Source of the DNA: Catalimonadaceae bacterium JC749
Lineage (GTDB): Bacteria > Bacteroidota > Bacteroidia > Cytophagales > Cyclobacteriaceae
Reading direction: 5' to 3'
Length of the DNA stretch: 64,000 nt
Assembly: GCA_021730635.1 (NCBI GenBank)
Contig: JAJNNC010000001.1
Coordinates: 248,001-312,000 of the forward strand
Shown in pieces: positions 46,946-55,579 of this stretch (the stretch's first letter is position 1; each line of letters begins with the position of its first letter). Made by a program: the position numbers and the translations under genes. Below the pieces are notes generated by a model. That model did not search any database and was not told the DNA's origin. It worked only from the letters and a program-made list of their open reading frames with translations.

Positions 46946-48919
46946 TTATACCTGCTCCCCTACGTTCTTCCTTTTAAAATAATTGATGACCCCACCTTCC
47001 AGGATAACTTGTATCTGCCGGTCGCTGAGGGTATAGGTAAGCTCATAGGTTTCATTTTTGGTCTTGTTATATAGTTTGATGTCTTTCTTTTCCTGCAAAG
47101 CATCTCGTACACCTTTCAGCTCTATGGTATTCCCTTGTTCTATCTTATCATAATCTTCCGGTTCGACGAACTCCAGGGGCAGAATACCAAAATTGACCAG
47201 GTTCTGCCAGCCAATACGCGCATAGCTTTTGGCGATCACAGCCACTTGCCCTAGGTATTGAGGAGCAATGGCAGCATGTTCGCGGCTGGAACCCTGGGCG
47301 TAATTTTCTCCCGCAACCACCACATGTCCGCCCTGTTCTGCTTTGGCCTTCTTAGCCCGGGTGGCAAAGTTCTGATCTACGATATAAAAAGCCCATTCGC
47401 TGATCGCCGGAATGTTGCTGCGAAAAGGTAGCACCTCAGCACCAGCCCGTAAAATTTCGTCCGTACTGATGTTGTCTCCCATTTTCAGTAAGACCTGCAA
47501 TTGGTAATGATCCTGCAGACGGTCAAATTCCGGCAGTGATTTAATATTAGGCCCTTTCTCAATTTCTATCTCTTCACTGTTCTTGGGAGGCGCCAGCAAC
47601 AAGTCTGTATTGATAATTTCCTTTTCTACGGGTACATACGTGGGGTATTTCATGTTGAAAAGTTTCTCTAAATCCCGTGGGTCAGTAATCTTACCGGTTA
47701 AGGCTGAGGCAGCCGCCGTTTCCGGGCTACACAGATACACCTGATCATCCAGGGTTCCCGAACGCCCAGGAAAGTTGCGGGGCATGGTTCGCAGGCTGAT
47801 CTTCCCAGTAGCGGGAGCCTGTCCCATACCGATACATCCCATACAACCTGCCTGATGAAAACGGGCACCGGCACGAATCAGATTTTTGAAAGCATCGCTG
47901 GCTGATAAATTTTCTATCATCTGCCGTGAGGTAGGATTCACATCAAAAGAAACTTCGGGGCTGACGGTATGGCCCTTCACTATTTCGCTCACCACCCAAA
48001 AATCACGGAACCCTGGATTGGCAGATGAACCGATGACGACCTGGTGTACCGGTTTCCCCTCTACTTCCCTGACTTCCACTACATTGCCCGGACTACTGGG
48101 GCAGGCAATCAGCGGCACCAGTTCATCCAATACAATTTCATCATATTCGTCATACTTGGCACCTTCGTCGGCAACCAGCTCTGTCCAGTCGTCTTCCCGG
48201 TGTTGGGAAGCCATAAATTTCTTTATTTCCTGGTCGGAAGGAAAAACTGTGGTGGTGGCACCCAGTTCCGTACCCATATTGGCGATGACGTGCCGGTCCA
48301 TGGCTTTCAGTGCCTCCAGACCGGGGCCATAATACTCAATAATCTTTCCCCGACAACCTTTCACATCATATCGGCGCAACATTTCCAGGACCACATCTTT
48401 GGCGCTTACCCAATCGGGCAGTTTACCCGTCAGTTTGACACCCAATATTTTGGGCATTTTAAAATACAGTGGTTCACCGGCCATGGCAAAGGCTACATCG
48501 AGGCCGCCTGCTCCCAGGGCCAACATGCCTAAAGCACCTCCGGCTGGTGTATGGCTGTCGGAACCCACCATTGTCTTGCCAGGAATCCCGAAACGCTCCA
48601 TATGTACAGGATGACTCACCCCATTCCCTGGCCGGCTAAACCAGACGCCAAATTTGGCTGACGCCGATTTTAAAAACACATGATCATCGGCATTCTTGAA
48701 ATCCGTCTGCAAGAGGTTATGATCTACATATTGTACCGACACGTCTGTTTTGACGCGATCAATACCCATAGCCTCCAGTTCCAACATTACCAGGGTGCCC
48801 GTGGCATCCTGCGTGAGCGTTTGATCGATCTTAATACCAATTTCTTTGCCTGGGGTCATTTCCCCATCTATCAAATGAGATTGAATTAGTTTTTGCGACA
48901 CGTTGAGCGAAGATGCCAT
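46946..48919 (-). CDS. Aconitate hydratase (short, Desulfovibrio-type)
   Basis: The 657-residue protein has the aconitase order: the large domain with TMVGSDSHTPAGGALGMLALGAGGLDVAFAMAG, VFPSDQEIKKFM, CPSSPGNVVEV and the iron-sulfur segment AGCMGCIGMGQAP, then GRSG and PETAAASALTG, and the swivel domain with MGDNISTDEI, GENYAQGSSREHAAIAPQYLG and FGILPLEF. Its length and separate swivel domain match the Desulfovibrio-type aconitases common in Bacteroidota, shorter than AcnA. It interconverts citrate and isocitrate in the TCA cycle. It is a lone minus-strand gene with a 356-bp upstream gap. Confidence 0.93.
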   Translation of the reverse strand: MASSLNVSQKLIQSHLIDGEMTPGKEIGIKIDQTLTQDATGTLVMLELEAMGIDRVKTDVSVQYVDHNLLQTDFKNADDHVFLKSASAKFGVWFSRPGNGVSHPVHMERFGIPGKTMVGSDSHTPAGGALGMLALGAGGLDVAFAMAGEPLYFKMPKILGVKLTGKLPDWVSAKDVVLEMLRRYDVKGCRGKIIEYYGPGLEALKAMDRHVIANMGTELGATTTVFPSDQEIKKFMASQHREDDWTELVADEGAKYDEYDEIVLDELVPLIACPSSPGNVVEVREVEGKPVHQVVIGSSANPGFRDFWVVSEIVKGHTVSPEVSFDVNPTSRQMIENLSASDAFKNLIRAGARFHQAGCMGCIGMGQAPATGKISLRTMPRNFPGRSGTLDDQVYLCSPETAAASALTGKITDPRDLEKLFNMKYPTYVPVEKEIINTDLLLAPPKNSEEIEIEKGPNIKSLPEFDRLQDHYQLQVLLKMGDNISTDEILRAGAEVLPFRSNIPAISEWAFYIVDQNFATRAKKAKAEQGGHVVVAGENYAQGSSREHAAIAPQYLGQVAVIAKSYARIGWQNLVNFGILPLEFVEPEDYDKIEQGNTIELKGVRDALQEKKDIKLYNKTKNETYELTYTLSDRQIQVILEGGVINYFKRKNVGEQV

Positions 48920-49275
48920 GTTGTATCAATTTAGGGTTGAAAAAATAATCCAGATTGGAAAAACAGATGACAACAGAATTGTCCTTAAAACTAAACGCAC
49001 TGTAGATAGAAGTGTTTAACTTTTAATAAAAGGCCGGATGACAGTCTTATAGCAGGAACTAAGACGCGCAAAATCCTTCACTGTGGATTTATCATAAGAA
49101 CAAAACCAGCAGGATAAACCTGAGTAGCAACATATCCTATGTTATGAACTGGATTTTCATTACATTTTATGCTAATCACAGCGTCAACTTTTCAAGCGCT
49201 TCATAAAGCTTATATAACCAACCCTGAGTCAGGTTTGTTTATGATTTACACGGCCTGTAAACTTTGTCAGCACTT
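48920..49275. other. 356-bp intergenic gap between divergent genes
   Basis: The gap separates the divergent aconitase and PlsB-like genes and must hold both promoters. No exact consensus promoter, hairpin or credible ORF was recognised in it. Confidence 0.5.
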
Positions 49276-51021
49276 ATGAGCTTAACCCAGAAAATAAAGA
49301 AAAAACCTAAGGAGTATGCTCCTATTCTTCCCAAACGCAGGGAGTGGCCGGTAGTACAATTAAGCAGAAACCAGAAAACCTTTATTGAAGAGGTTATTCT
49401 AAGGAGTATCAGCCGGATCCGGGAAGAAGCTCCCACCCGTGAGGCACTCATCGATGTGCTTGAAACGACATTGTACCGGGAAAGACTGCGCATCCGGCAA
49501 AACCCCTGGGCTGTTGACCCCGACGATGAAGAAGCCTTCTGGAAAAAAGTAAAAAGCAGGCTGGTAGATATTTCGGCCCATCAGTTCACCCAACAGCAGC
49601 AGGAGCAGGAAGTTCAAAGTATTTTGCAGGATATTGTCAGCCGGTATACCCGTGAGATCGCCAGTAGGTTCAGGCACTCCTATTATCGTTTTGCCCGTCG
49701 GGTGGTCACCTTTGGTTTTTCCCGTTTGCTCAACGCTTCCAGGGTAAAAGGCTTTCGTTCGCTGTTTAGTACCCAATATTCCCTTCGCGACAAGATTCAT
49801 ATTGTGGGTGAAACAGAACATCTGCGTACCCTGGCACAACGCGGAACGATTGTGATGGTCCCTACACACTTCAGTAACCTGGATTCTATTCTGATAGGCT
49901 GGGTCATTCATACGCTGGGGCTGCCTCCTTTCATTTACGGTGCAGGCCTCAATTTATTTAATATTGGCATTTTCGCTTATTTTATGAATAGCCTGGGAGC
50001 CTACAAGGTAGACCGCCGGAAGAAAAATAAAATTTATGTGGAAACACTTAAAGCTTATTCCTGCGAGGCGCTACAATGGGGGATTCACAGCTTATTCTTT
50101 CCCGGAGGAACCCGCTCCCGCTCCGGAAGGATTGAAGATAAGCTTAAATTAGGGTTGCTGGGAACAGCCATGGAAGCCCAGCGCATTCATTACCAGCAGA
50201 GTGAGCGAACCGGGGAACCGGCTGAAAAAATTTTTGTAGTCCCCGTGGTGTTGAATTATCATTTTGTGCTGGAAGCCCCCAGCCTGATCCGGGATCACCT
50301 GGAAATAGAAGGACAGGAGCGCTATTATGTAGAAAGTGACGAATATTCTACTTCTTATAAGATCATTAAATTTCTGATCAAGTTTTTTACCAAAGGTTCT
50401 GATATTTCTGTTAGCTTTGGCCGGGGTATGGACCTGCTCGGCAACCCGGTGGATGAGGAAGGAAGAAGCCTGGACAAACGCGGTCATCTGATCAGCATGC
50501 AGGAATATTTTTGCAGTGGTGAAAAAGTGACCCGCGATACCCAGCGGGAAGAAGAATATACACGCATGCTGGGTGAAGCCATTTTAAAATCCTTTTATCA
50601 GTATAACCGGGTTTTTTCCAGTCATCTGGTCGCTTTTGTCGCTTTTGAAATGCTGAGAAATGCCTATCCTCTGCTGGATATTTATAATTTTCTCCGGCTA
50701 CCGGAAGAAGACCAGATTATTCCTTACCCACAGTTTAAAGCAGTATGTCATGCCGTAAGGGAAGAAATCTTCCGCTTGTGCCAACTAGGAAAGGTACAGA
50801 TGGCTCCACATTTGGAAATGGATTTAGATGAGGTCATCGATCATGGTATTAACAACGTAGGCATGTATCATTCAAAACGCCCTCTGCTAAAGAATAAAGA
50901 GGGAGACATCATCACTATGGATTTAAACACCCTATTTTATTACCATAATAGGCTGGAGGGATATCATCTGGCAAGAATCATCCTATTAAAGACAGAAAAA
51001 TTATCTGAGCCTTATGCATAA
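49276..51021 (+). CDS. Glycerol-3-phosphate acyltransferase, PlsB-like
   Basis: The protein carries a PlsC/PlsB-type acyltransferase domain: VPTHFSNLDSILIG, whose HxxxxD catalytic motif starts near residue 198, then PPFIYGAGLN, FMNSLGAYKVDRR and SLFFPGGTRSRSGRIEDK near residue 276 (acyl-acceptor site). Extra helical regions on both sides give 582 residues, the size of PlsB-like rather than PlsC enzymes. It would acylate glycerol-3-phosphate, the first step of phospholipid synthesis. The open frame begins at a TTG (49264), but ATG 49276 is more natural. It overlaps gpsA, which makes its substrate, by 8 bp. Confidence 0.85.
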   Translation: MSLTQKIKKKPKEYAPILPKRREWPVVQLSRNQKTFIEEVILRSISRIREEAPTREALIDVLETTLYRERLRIRQNPWAVDPDDEEAFWKKVKSRLVDISAHQFTQQQQEQEVQSILQDIVSRYTREIASRFRHSYYRFARRVVTFGFSRLLNASRVKGFRSLFSTQYSLRDKIHIVGETEHLRTLAQRGTIVMVPTHFSNLDSILIGWVIHTLGLPPFIYGAGLNLFNIGIFAYFMNSLGAYKVDRRKKNKIYVETLKAYSCEALQWGIHSLFFPGGTRSRSGRIEDKLKLGLLGTAMEAQRIHYQQSERTGEPAEKIFVVPVVLNYHFVLEAPSLIRDHLEIEGQERYYVESDEYSTSYKIIKFLIKFFTKGSDISVSFGRGMDLLGNPVDEEGRSLDKRGHLISMQEYFCSGEKVTRDTQREEEYTRMLGEAILKSFYQYNRVFSSHLVAFVAFEMLRNAYPLLDIYNFLRLPEEDQIIPYPQFKAVCHAVREEIFRLCQLGKVQMAPHLEMDLDEVIDHGINNVGMYHSKRPLLKNKEGDIITMDLNTLFYYHNRLEGYHLARIILLKTEKLSEPYA

Positions 51022-52033
51022 ACAGGTTGGCGTGGTAGGCGCAGGCAGTTTTGGCTCCGTGATCGCTAATATACTCGCGGAGAATAGTTCCGTTTTACTA
51101 TATGCCCGGCGCCCCGAAGTGGTAGAGGAAATTGCCGAAACACGAATGCTCTCCGGATATAAGTTCCACCGACGGGTGATCCCTACGAATGATCTGGAAT
51201 TTTTAGCCAATCAATGCCATGTCATTTTTCCGATCGTATCCTCCTCCGGTTTTCGAGAAACCATAACAGATCTTTCTCCTTTTCTGCACCCCTACCATCT
51301 GCTGATCCACGGTACCAAAGGGCTTGATATTAAAAAAGAGGCAGAAGGCCCTCTCAACCGTGAATCGGTACGAACGATGAGCGAAGTGATCCGGGAAGAA
51401 AGTGTAGTGGTACGGATCGGCTGCCTGGCGGGTCCTAACCTGGCAAGAGAACTGGCAGAAGGGCAACCAGGAGCTACCGTAGTGGCCAGCCACTTCGCCG
51501 AAGTCATTCAGACAGGACAAAAGCTGCTGAGAACCAACCGTTTTCAGGTCTATGGCAACGCCGATCTGATAGGCATTGAATTATGTGGTGTCCTGAAGAA
51601 CATTATTGCCATTGCCTCAGGTGCGTTGAGCGGGCTGGGCCTTGGGGAAAATGCCCGTGCTCTGCTGGTAAGCCGTGGGATGGTAGAAATGATTTATCTG
51701 GGCAAAGCCCTGGGCGGCAATACCGAAGCTTTCATCGGACTGGCTGGGGTGGGTGACCTGGTGGCGACCTGTTCGAGTAAATTCAGTCGCAACTATACGG
51801 TAGGCTACCGGCTGGCGCAGGGAGAAACGCTGAATGAAATCATGCAGAATATGGATGAACTGGCAGAGGGCGTTAACACCACACGGATTGTCAAACAATT
51901 GGCTGACTACTACGATGTGAGCGCGCCTATCACCCGTATGCTCTACCGGGTGCTGTTTGAAGATTTACCCGTGGAAAAAGCGCTGGACAGCTTAATGAAA
52001 ATGTCTTTCAGCGAAGATGTGAATTTCCTGTAA
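51014..52033 (+). CDS. gpsA: Glycerol-3-phosphate dehydrogenase [NAD(P)+] GpsA
   Basis: The 339-residue protein has the Rossmann motif VGAGSFGSVIANILAE, the LLIHGTKGLDI segment, IGCLAGPNLARELAEGQPGATVVAS, the catalytic-lysine region GIELCGVLKNIIAIASG and GLAGVGDLVATC with SKFSRNYTVGYRL. It reduces dihydroxyacetone phosphate to glycerol-3-phosphate. Its gene overlaps the acyltransferase gene by 8 bp, so maker and user of glycerol-3-phosphate are translated together. Length and motifs are standard. Confidence 0.95.
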   Translation: MHKQVGVVGAGSFGSVIANILAENSSVLLYARRPEVVEEIAETRMLSGYKFHRRVIPTNDLEFLANQCHVIFPIVSSSGFRETITDLSPFLHPYHLLIHGTKGLDIKKEAEGPLNRESVRTMSEVIREESVVVRIGCLAGPNLARELAEGQPGATVVASHFAEVIQTGQKLLRTNRFQVYGNADLIGIELCGVLKNIIAIASGALSGLGLGENARALLVSRGMVEMIYLGKALGGNTEAFIGLAGVGDLVATCSSKFSRNYTVGYRLAQGETLNEIMQNMDELAEGVNTTRIVKQLADYYDVSAPITRMLYRVLFEDLPVEKALDSLMKMSFSEDVNFL

Positions 52034-52160
52034 GTTTCAACCCAGGAGATCACTGACGTCAAAAGAAGCCTGTAACCCATTAAATGCTATCAGTAACATC
52101 CGGTAAACAATTCAACCTGCGTTTTTGACATCACTGCTCTGTTTTCCTTTATCTTTATAC

Positions 52161-52167
52161 AAAAAGG
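52161..52167 (+). promoter_or_regulatory. Ribosome binding site selecting a TTG start
   Basis: AAAAAGG lies 5 nt before the TTG at 52173-52175. It supports that codon as the start of the DASS transporter rather than the TTG at 52125. Confidence 0.55.
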
Positions 52168-52172
52168 TTGTT

Positions 52173-53651
52173 TTGAAGATTCGTTTTCCCCGATTTACGG
52201 AAGAATTAAAAAGACTTCATCATTTGGAGCAGTACGCCGGGCTAAAACCACCGGTACTTCCCCGGCAGGTGTTGCTTTTTTTGATGGCTGTGCTGGTAAG
52301 TACAGGTGTTGTTCTACTGCTTTTTCAGCAAGACGCCATGACCCGGGAAGCAGTCTACATGGCTGGCATTTTTATCCTGGCCGCCCTGTTGTGGGTTACA
52401 GAAGCTCTTCCTTTGTTCGCTACGGCCATTCTGATCATTGTCTTGGAAATTATTCTGCTCGCCAATCCGGGCCAGTGGTCAGGGCTAGGATTCGCCCAAG
52501 GTAACTCACCGGATTATACTGTTTTTCTGGCTCCTCTTTCCGATCCGGTTATTGTTTTATTTTTCGGCGGATTTTTGCTGGCACAGGCTGTCTTAAAAGA
52601 AGGGGTAGACAAAGCTCTGGCAGGATTGATCTTACGGCTGTTTGGTGGCAAGCCTCTGCGGGTTATGCTGGGCCTCATGCTGATCACTGCGGTATTTTCT
52701 ATGTGGATGAGCAATACGGCTACCACCGCCATGATGATCACGCTGGTGATCCCTATAGTGGAACAGATTCCAAAAGGGGATCCATTGGGTAAAGGATTAT
52801 TGTTGGCAGTTCCTTTTGCTGCCAACATCGGAGGCATGGGAACGCCCATTGCTTCACCGCCTAACGCTGTAGCTGTCTCTTTCTTACAGCAGGCAGGCTA
52901 CGGAGTGAGCTTCTTGCAATGGGTACTGATTGCCGTCCCGCTGATGGCCGGTTTACTTCTTTTTTCCTGGCTATTGCTTTACGCGGTGTATAGACCTAAA
53001 GATAAATCTATTCGGCTGAAGCCGATGCCTCATGCCATCGATACCCGGGGGTGGTATGTTATTTTTGTTTTTTTCATCACTGTATTGCTATGGCTTACCG
53101 ACCGGGTACATGGCCTTTCTACAGCCGTAGTGGCTTTATTCCCGGCTGTTGCTTTCACAGCAACCGGTTTGCTTACCCGAAGCGATGTAAACAGCCTGGA
53201 ATGGCATATCCTGATTCTTATCATGGGAGGAATCGCCTTAGGGCAGGGAATGCAAATGACCGGCCTTGACGATATACTGGTTTCTTTTATTCCTACCCAG
53301 GGAAACCTAGTGCTGGCGATATTAGTGATAACTACTATTTTATTGAGTACTTTTATTTCCAATACGGCTGCAGCTAACCTGCTATTACCCATCGGTATCG
53401 CCTTTGCCCTGGATCATCTGGGCAGCGACAACCCTGGTCCGGTACAGTTGGCTATCAGCATTGCCCTGGCGGCCTCTCTGGCAATGGCTTTGCCGATCAG
53501 TACACCTCCCAATACCATTGCCTACAGCAAGGGTTCTTTAAAGACTTCTGACTTTACCCGTATCGGTATCTTGGTAGGAGCGACTGCCGTTGGCATGATT
53601 ATCTTGCTAGGCAACACGATTATCAGCTTCTGGATAACCATAACTCCATGA
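52173..53651 (+). CDS. DASS/SLC13-family sodium-anion symporter
   Basis: The protein is very hydrophobic with about twelve membrane helices and two copies of the SNT signature of this family: MWMSNTATTAMM and FISNTAAANLLLP, followed by PIASPPNAVAV and PISTPPNTIAYS. Such carriers import dicarboxylates, phosphate or sulfate with sodium; the substrate cannot be read from sequence. No ATG exists near the family start. The TTG at 52173 with AAAAAGG upstream gives 492 residues, beginning with a cytoplasmic segment RFPRFTEELKRLHHLEQ. The gene is flanked by gpsA and a convergent Na/Ca exchanger gene. Confidence 0.88.
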   Translation: MKIRFPRFTEELKRLHHLEQYAGLKPPVLPRQVLLFLMAVLVSTGVVLLLFQQDAMTREAVYMAGIFILAALLWVTEALPLFATAILIIVLEIILLANPGQWSGLGFAQGNSPDYTVFLAPLSDPVIVLFFGGFLLAQAVLKEGVDKALAGLILRLFGGKPLRVMLGLMLITAVFSMWMSNTATTAMMITLVIPIVEQIPKGDPLGKGLLLAVPFAANIGGMGTPIASPPNAVAVSFLQQAGYGVSFLQWVLIAVPLMAGLLLFSWLLLYAVYRPKDKSIRLKPMPHAIDTRGWYVIFVFFITVLLWLTDRVHGLSTAVVALFPAVAFTATGLLTRSDVNSLEWHILILIMGGIALGQGMQMTGLDDILVSFIPTQGNLVLAILVITTILLSTFISNTAAANLLLPIGIAFALDHLGSDNPGPVQLAISIALAASLAMALPISTPPNTIAYSKGSLKTSDFTRIGILVGATAVGMIILLGNTIISFWITITP

Positions 53652-53699
53652 AAGATTACCTGCATGAGTAAATATGATGGCTCCCCACTGTTTGTGTAG

Positions 53700-54659
53700 T
53701 TACCCCCGGTCCAGCAGGAAAATGATATAGGCGATATAGCAGATGAGATAAAATACACCACTTCCCCTGCCGATAATACTGCGCTTGCGAAAAGAAAAAG
53801 AGATGATAGGAAGTGTACTGGCAAAGATGATCATCAGGATATCAAAGTTGCTGAGTTCGCTAAAGGGCAAAGGGCGAATCAGGGCACTGATTCCCAGTAT
53901 CCATAGAATGTTAAAAATATTAGATCCTACGGCATTCCCTACAGCAATATCAGCATTACCCCGCTGCGCCGCCACAATAGAAGTAAAAAGCTCCGGCAAT
54001 GAAGTACCTATGGCTACCACCGTTAATCCAATGAAACTTTCGCTCATGCCCAGCAACAGTGCTAATTGAATGGCGCCATCTACCGTCCACTTACCGCCCA
54101 GAAATAAAGCCAGCGCCCCCAGCGCTATCCATCCGATCGCTCTTCCCTGAGACATTTCCACAAATTTTTCTTCTGAAGGAAGAGGATCATCCTTTGCCAT
54201 ATGAAAAACATATACCAAAAACAAAGCGAAAAAGAAAAGGAGAATACCACCATCCAGTCGGCTGATAACCAGCGATGGGTTTCCATCAAACAGAGAGGCA
54301 TTGGCCAGAAAACCAATGAGCAGGGTAGCGATCAGCGAAAAAGGAATTTCCGATACCAGGGTACTTCGCTGCAAGGGAAGAGGCCGAAAGATAGCCGATA
54401 CTCCTAAAATCAGCAGAATATTGGCAATGTTGCTCCCGAAAACATTACCGATGGCAAGGCCGGCGCTATCGTTGATACTCGCCATGATGTTGACAATCAG
54501 TTCCGGCATGGAAGTGCCAAAAGAAACAATGGTGAGCCCGATCACCATATCAGATATGCGATAGCTTTTCGCCAGCGAAGAAGCGCCACTCACCAGCCAG
54601 TCAGCACCTTTAATCAGTAAAAAAATCCCAATAATAAACAGAAGATAAATGAGCATCAT
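53700..54659 (-). CDS. Calcium/sodium antiporter, YrbG/CaxA family
   Basis: The 319-residue membrane protein has the two alpha-repeats of the CaCA superfamily: GLTIVSFGTSMPELIVNIMASIND with IGNVFGSNIANI in the first half, and GLTVVAIGTSLPELFTSIVAAQRGN with VGNAVGSNIFNI in the second. These opposite repeats form the ion sites. It exchanges calcium for sodium across the inner membrane. Length and topology (about ten helices) are normal. It is a lone gene, convergent with the DASS transporter and divergent from the GIN-domain gene. Confidence 0.93.
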   Translation of the reverse strand: MMLIYLLFIIGIFLLIKGADWLVSGASSLAKSYRISDMVIGLTIVSFGTSMPELIVNIMASINDSAGLAIGNVFGSNIANILLILGVSAIFRPLPLQRSTLVSEIPFSLIATLLIGFLANASLFDGNPSLVISRLDGGILLFFFALFLVYVFHMAKDDPLPSEEKFVEMSQGRAIGWIALGALALFLGGKWTVDGAIQLALLLGMSESFIGLTVVAIGTSLPELFTSIVAAQRGNADIAVGNAVGSNIFNILWILGISALIRPLPFSELSNFDILMIIFASTLPIISFSFRKRSIIGRGSGVFYLICYIAYIIFLLDRG

Positions 54660-54815
54660 ACCATGTCAGTGAGCAACCGGGCCATTATTTCTTATCAATA
54701 TCACCCGATAAAGGATTCATTTCCTATGTAAATAGAAAATTTGAGGTCCTATTTGCAACAAAAATTCATTATTCTTGCAGAAATAAACCAACCATCTTTC
54801 CCTTCAGCGTGTCCT

Positions 54816-55568
54816 ATGAATTACATTTTTACCTGTTTAACCTCACCCGTTGTGAAAAATACAGTGCTCTCCGGCTGCCTGATTCTGTCAACGCTTTTAT
54901 TGTCTCATTGCGATGATGATTCTTTCAACTGCATACAAGGCTCCGGTCAGGTTGTTTCGGAAGAAAGAGAACTAGCAGAATTTAAAACCATCATATTAAA
55001 TGGGTCGGCGCAGGTACTGCTTACCCAGGGCTTTATCCAGGAAGTGAGTGTAGAAGCTGAAGATAACCTGCTACCTTCTATCATTACACAGGTGTCGGGA
55101 GAAATCCTTACGATTGATTTTGAAAATTGTGTCAACCAAAGCGAAGCCATCATTGTCAATATCACCATTCCCGTGATTGAAGGGATACAAATGTCAGGTT
55201 CAGGGCATGTGGAGGGCACCAACCCGATAGTAGGTGAAATGTTGGAAATCCAGATTACCGGGTCGGGCAGCCTGACACTGGATCTTACCTATGATGAAGT
55301 GGATGCGACCACTACCGGGTCGGGCAATATCAATCTTTCCGGAGCCGTCATGCACCAATCCATACGGCTCACCGGATCGGGCAATTATTATGCAGCAGCT
55401 CTTTTATCGCAACATTGCGAGGTCACCGCTACCGGTAGTGGCAGCGCTGAAGTGAATGTCAGCGATACACTCACGGCTACCCTCACTGGCAGTGGCAATG
55501 TGGTTTACGAAGGTGATCCGGTCATCAACAGCAGTGTCACCGGCTCAGGTCGGGTTATTAAAAAGTAA
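54816..55568 (+). CDS. DUF2807 (GIN domain) lipoprotein-like protein with TGSG ladder
   Basis: A signal segment (VKNTVLSGCLILSTLLLSHC) suggests a lipoprotein, with the cysteine in an imperfect lipobox. The body is a GIN/DUF2807 domain (EFKTIILNGSAQVLLTQG, VSVEAEDNLLPSI). The C-terminal half has seven turns marked by (T/S)GSG at 18-21 residue spacing, the six TGSG sites beginning at 55257, 55314, 55371, 55431, 55485 and 55539. This is a right-handed beta-helix pattern. Cellular role unknown. The open frame begins at TTG 54741; ATG 54816 just before the signal segment is preferred. Confidence 0.82.
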   Translation: MNYIFTCLTSPVVKNTVLSGCLILSTLLLSHCDDDSFNCIQGSGQVVSEERELAEFKTIILNGSAQVLLTQGFIQEVSVEAEDNLLPSIITQVSGEILTIDFENCVNQSEAIIVNITIPVIEGIQMSGSGHVEGTNPIVGEMLEIQITGSGSLTLDLTYDEVDATTTGSGNINLSGAVMHQSIRLTGSGNYYAAALLSQHCEVTATGSGSAEVNVSDTLTATLTGSGNVVYEGDPVINSSVTGSGRVIKK

Positions 55569-55579
55569 CACCTCTGTTT

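Noticed and set aside
48044-48532. 162-codon plus-strand frame antisense to aconitase
   Set aside because: It lies fully inside the well-supported aconitase gene on the other strand and its translation has no family-like pattern; it is a shadow frame.
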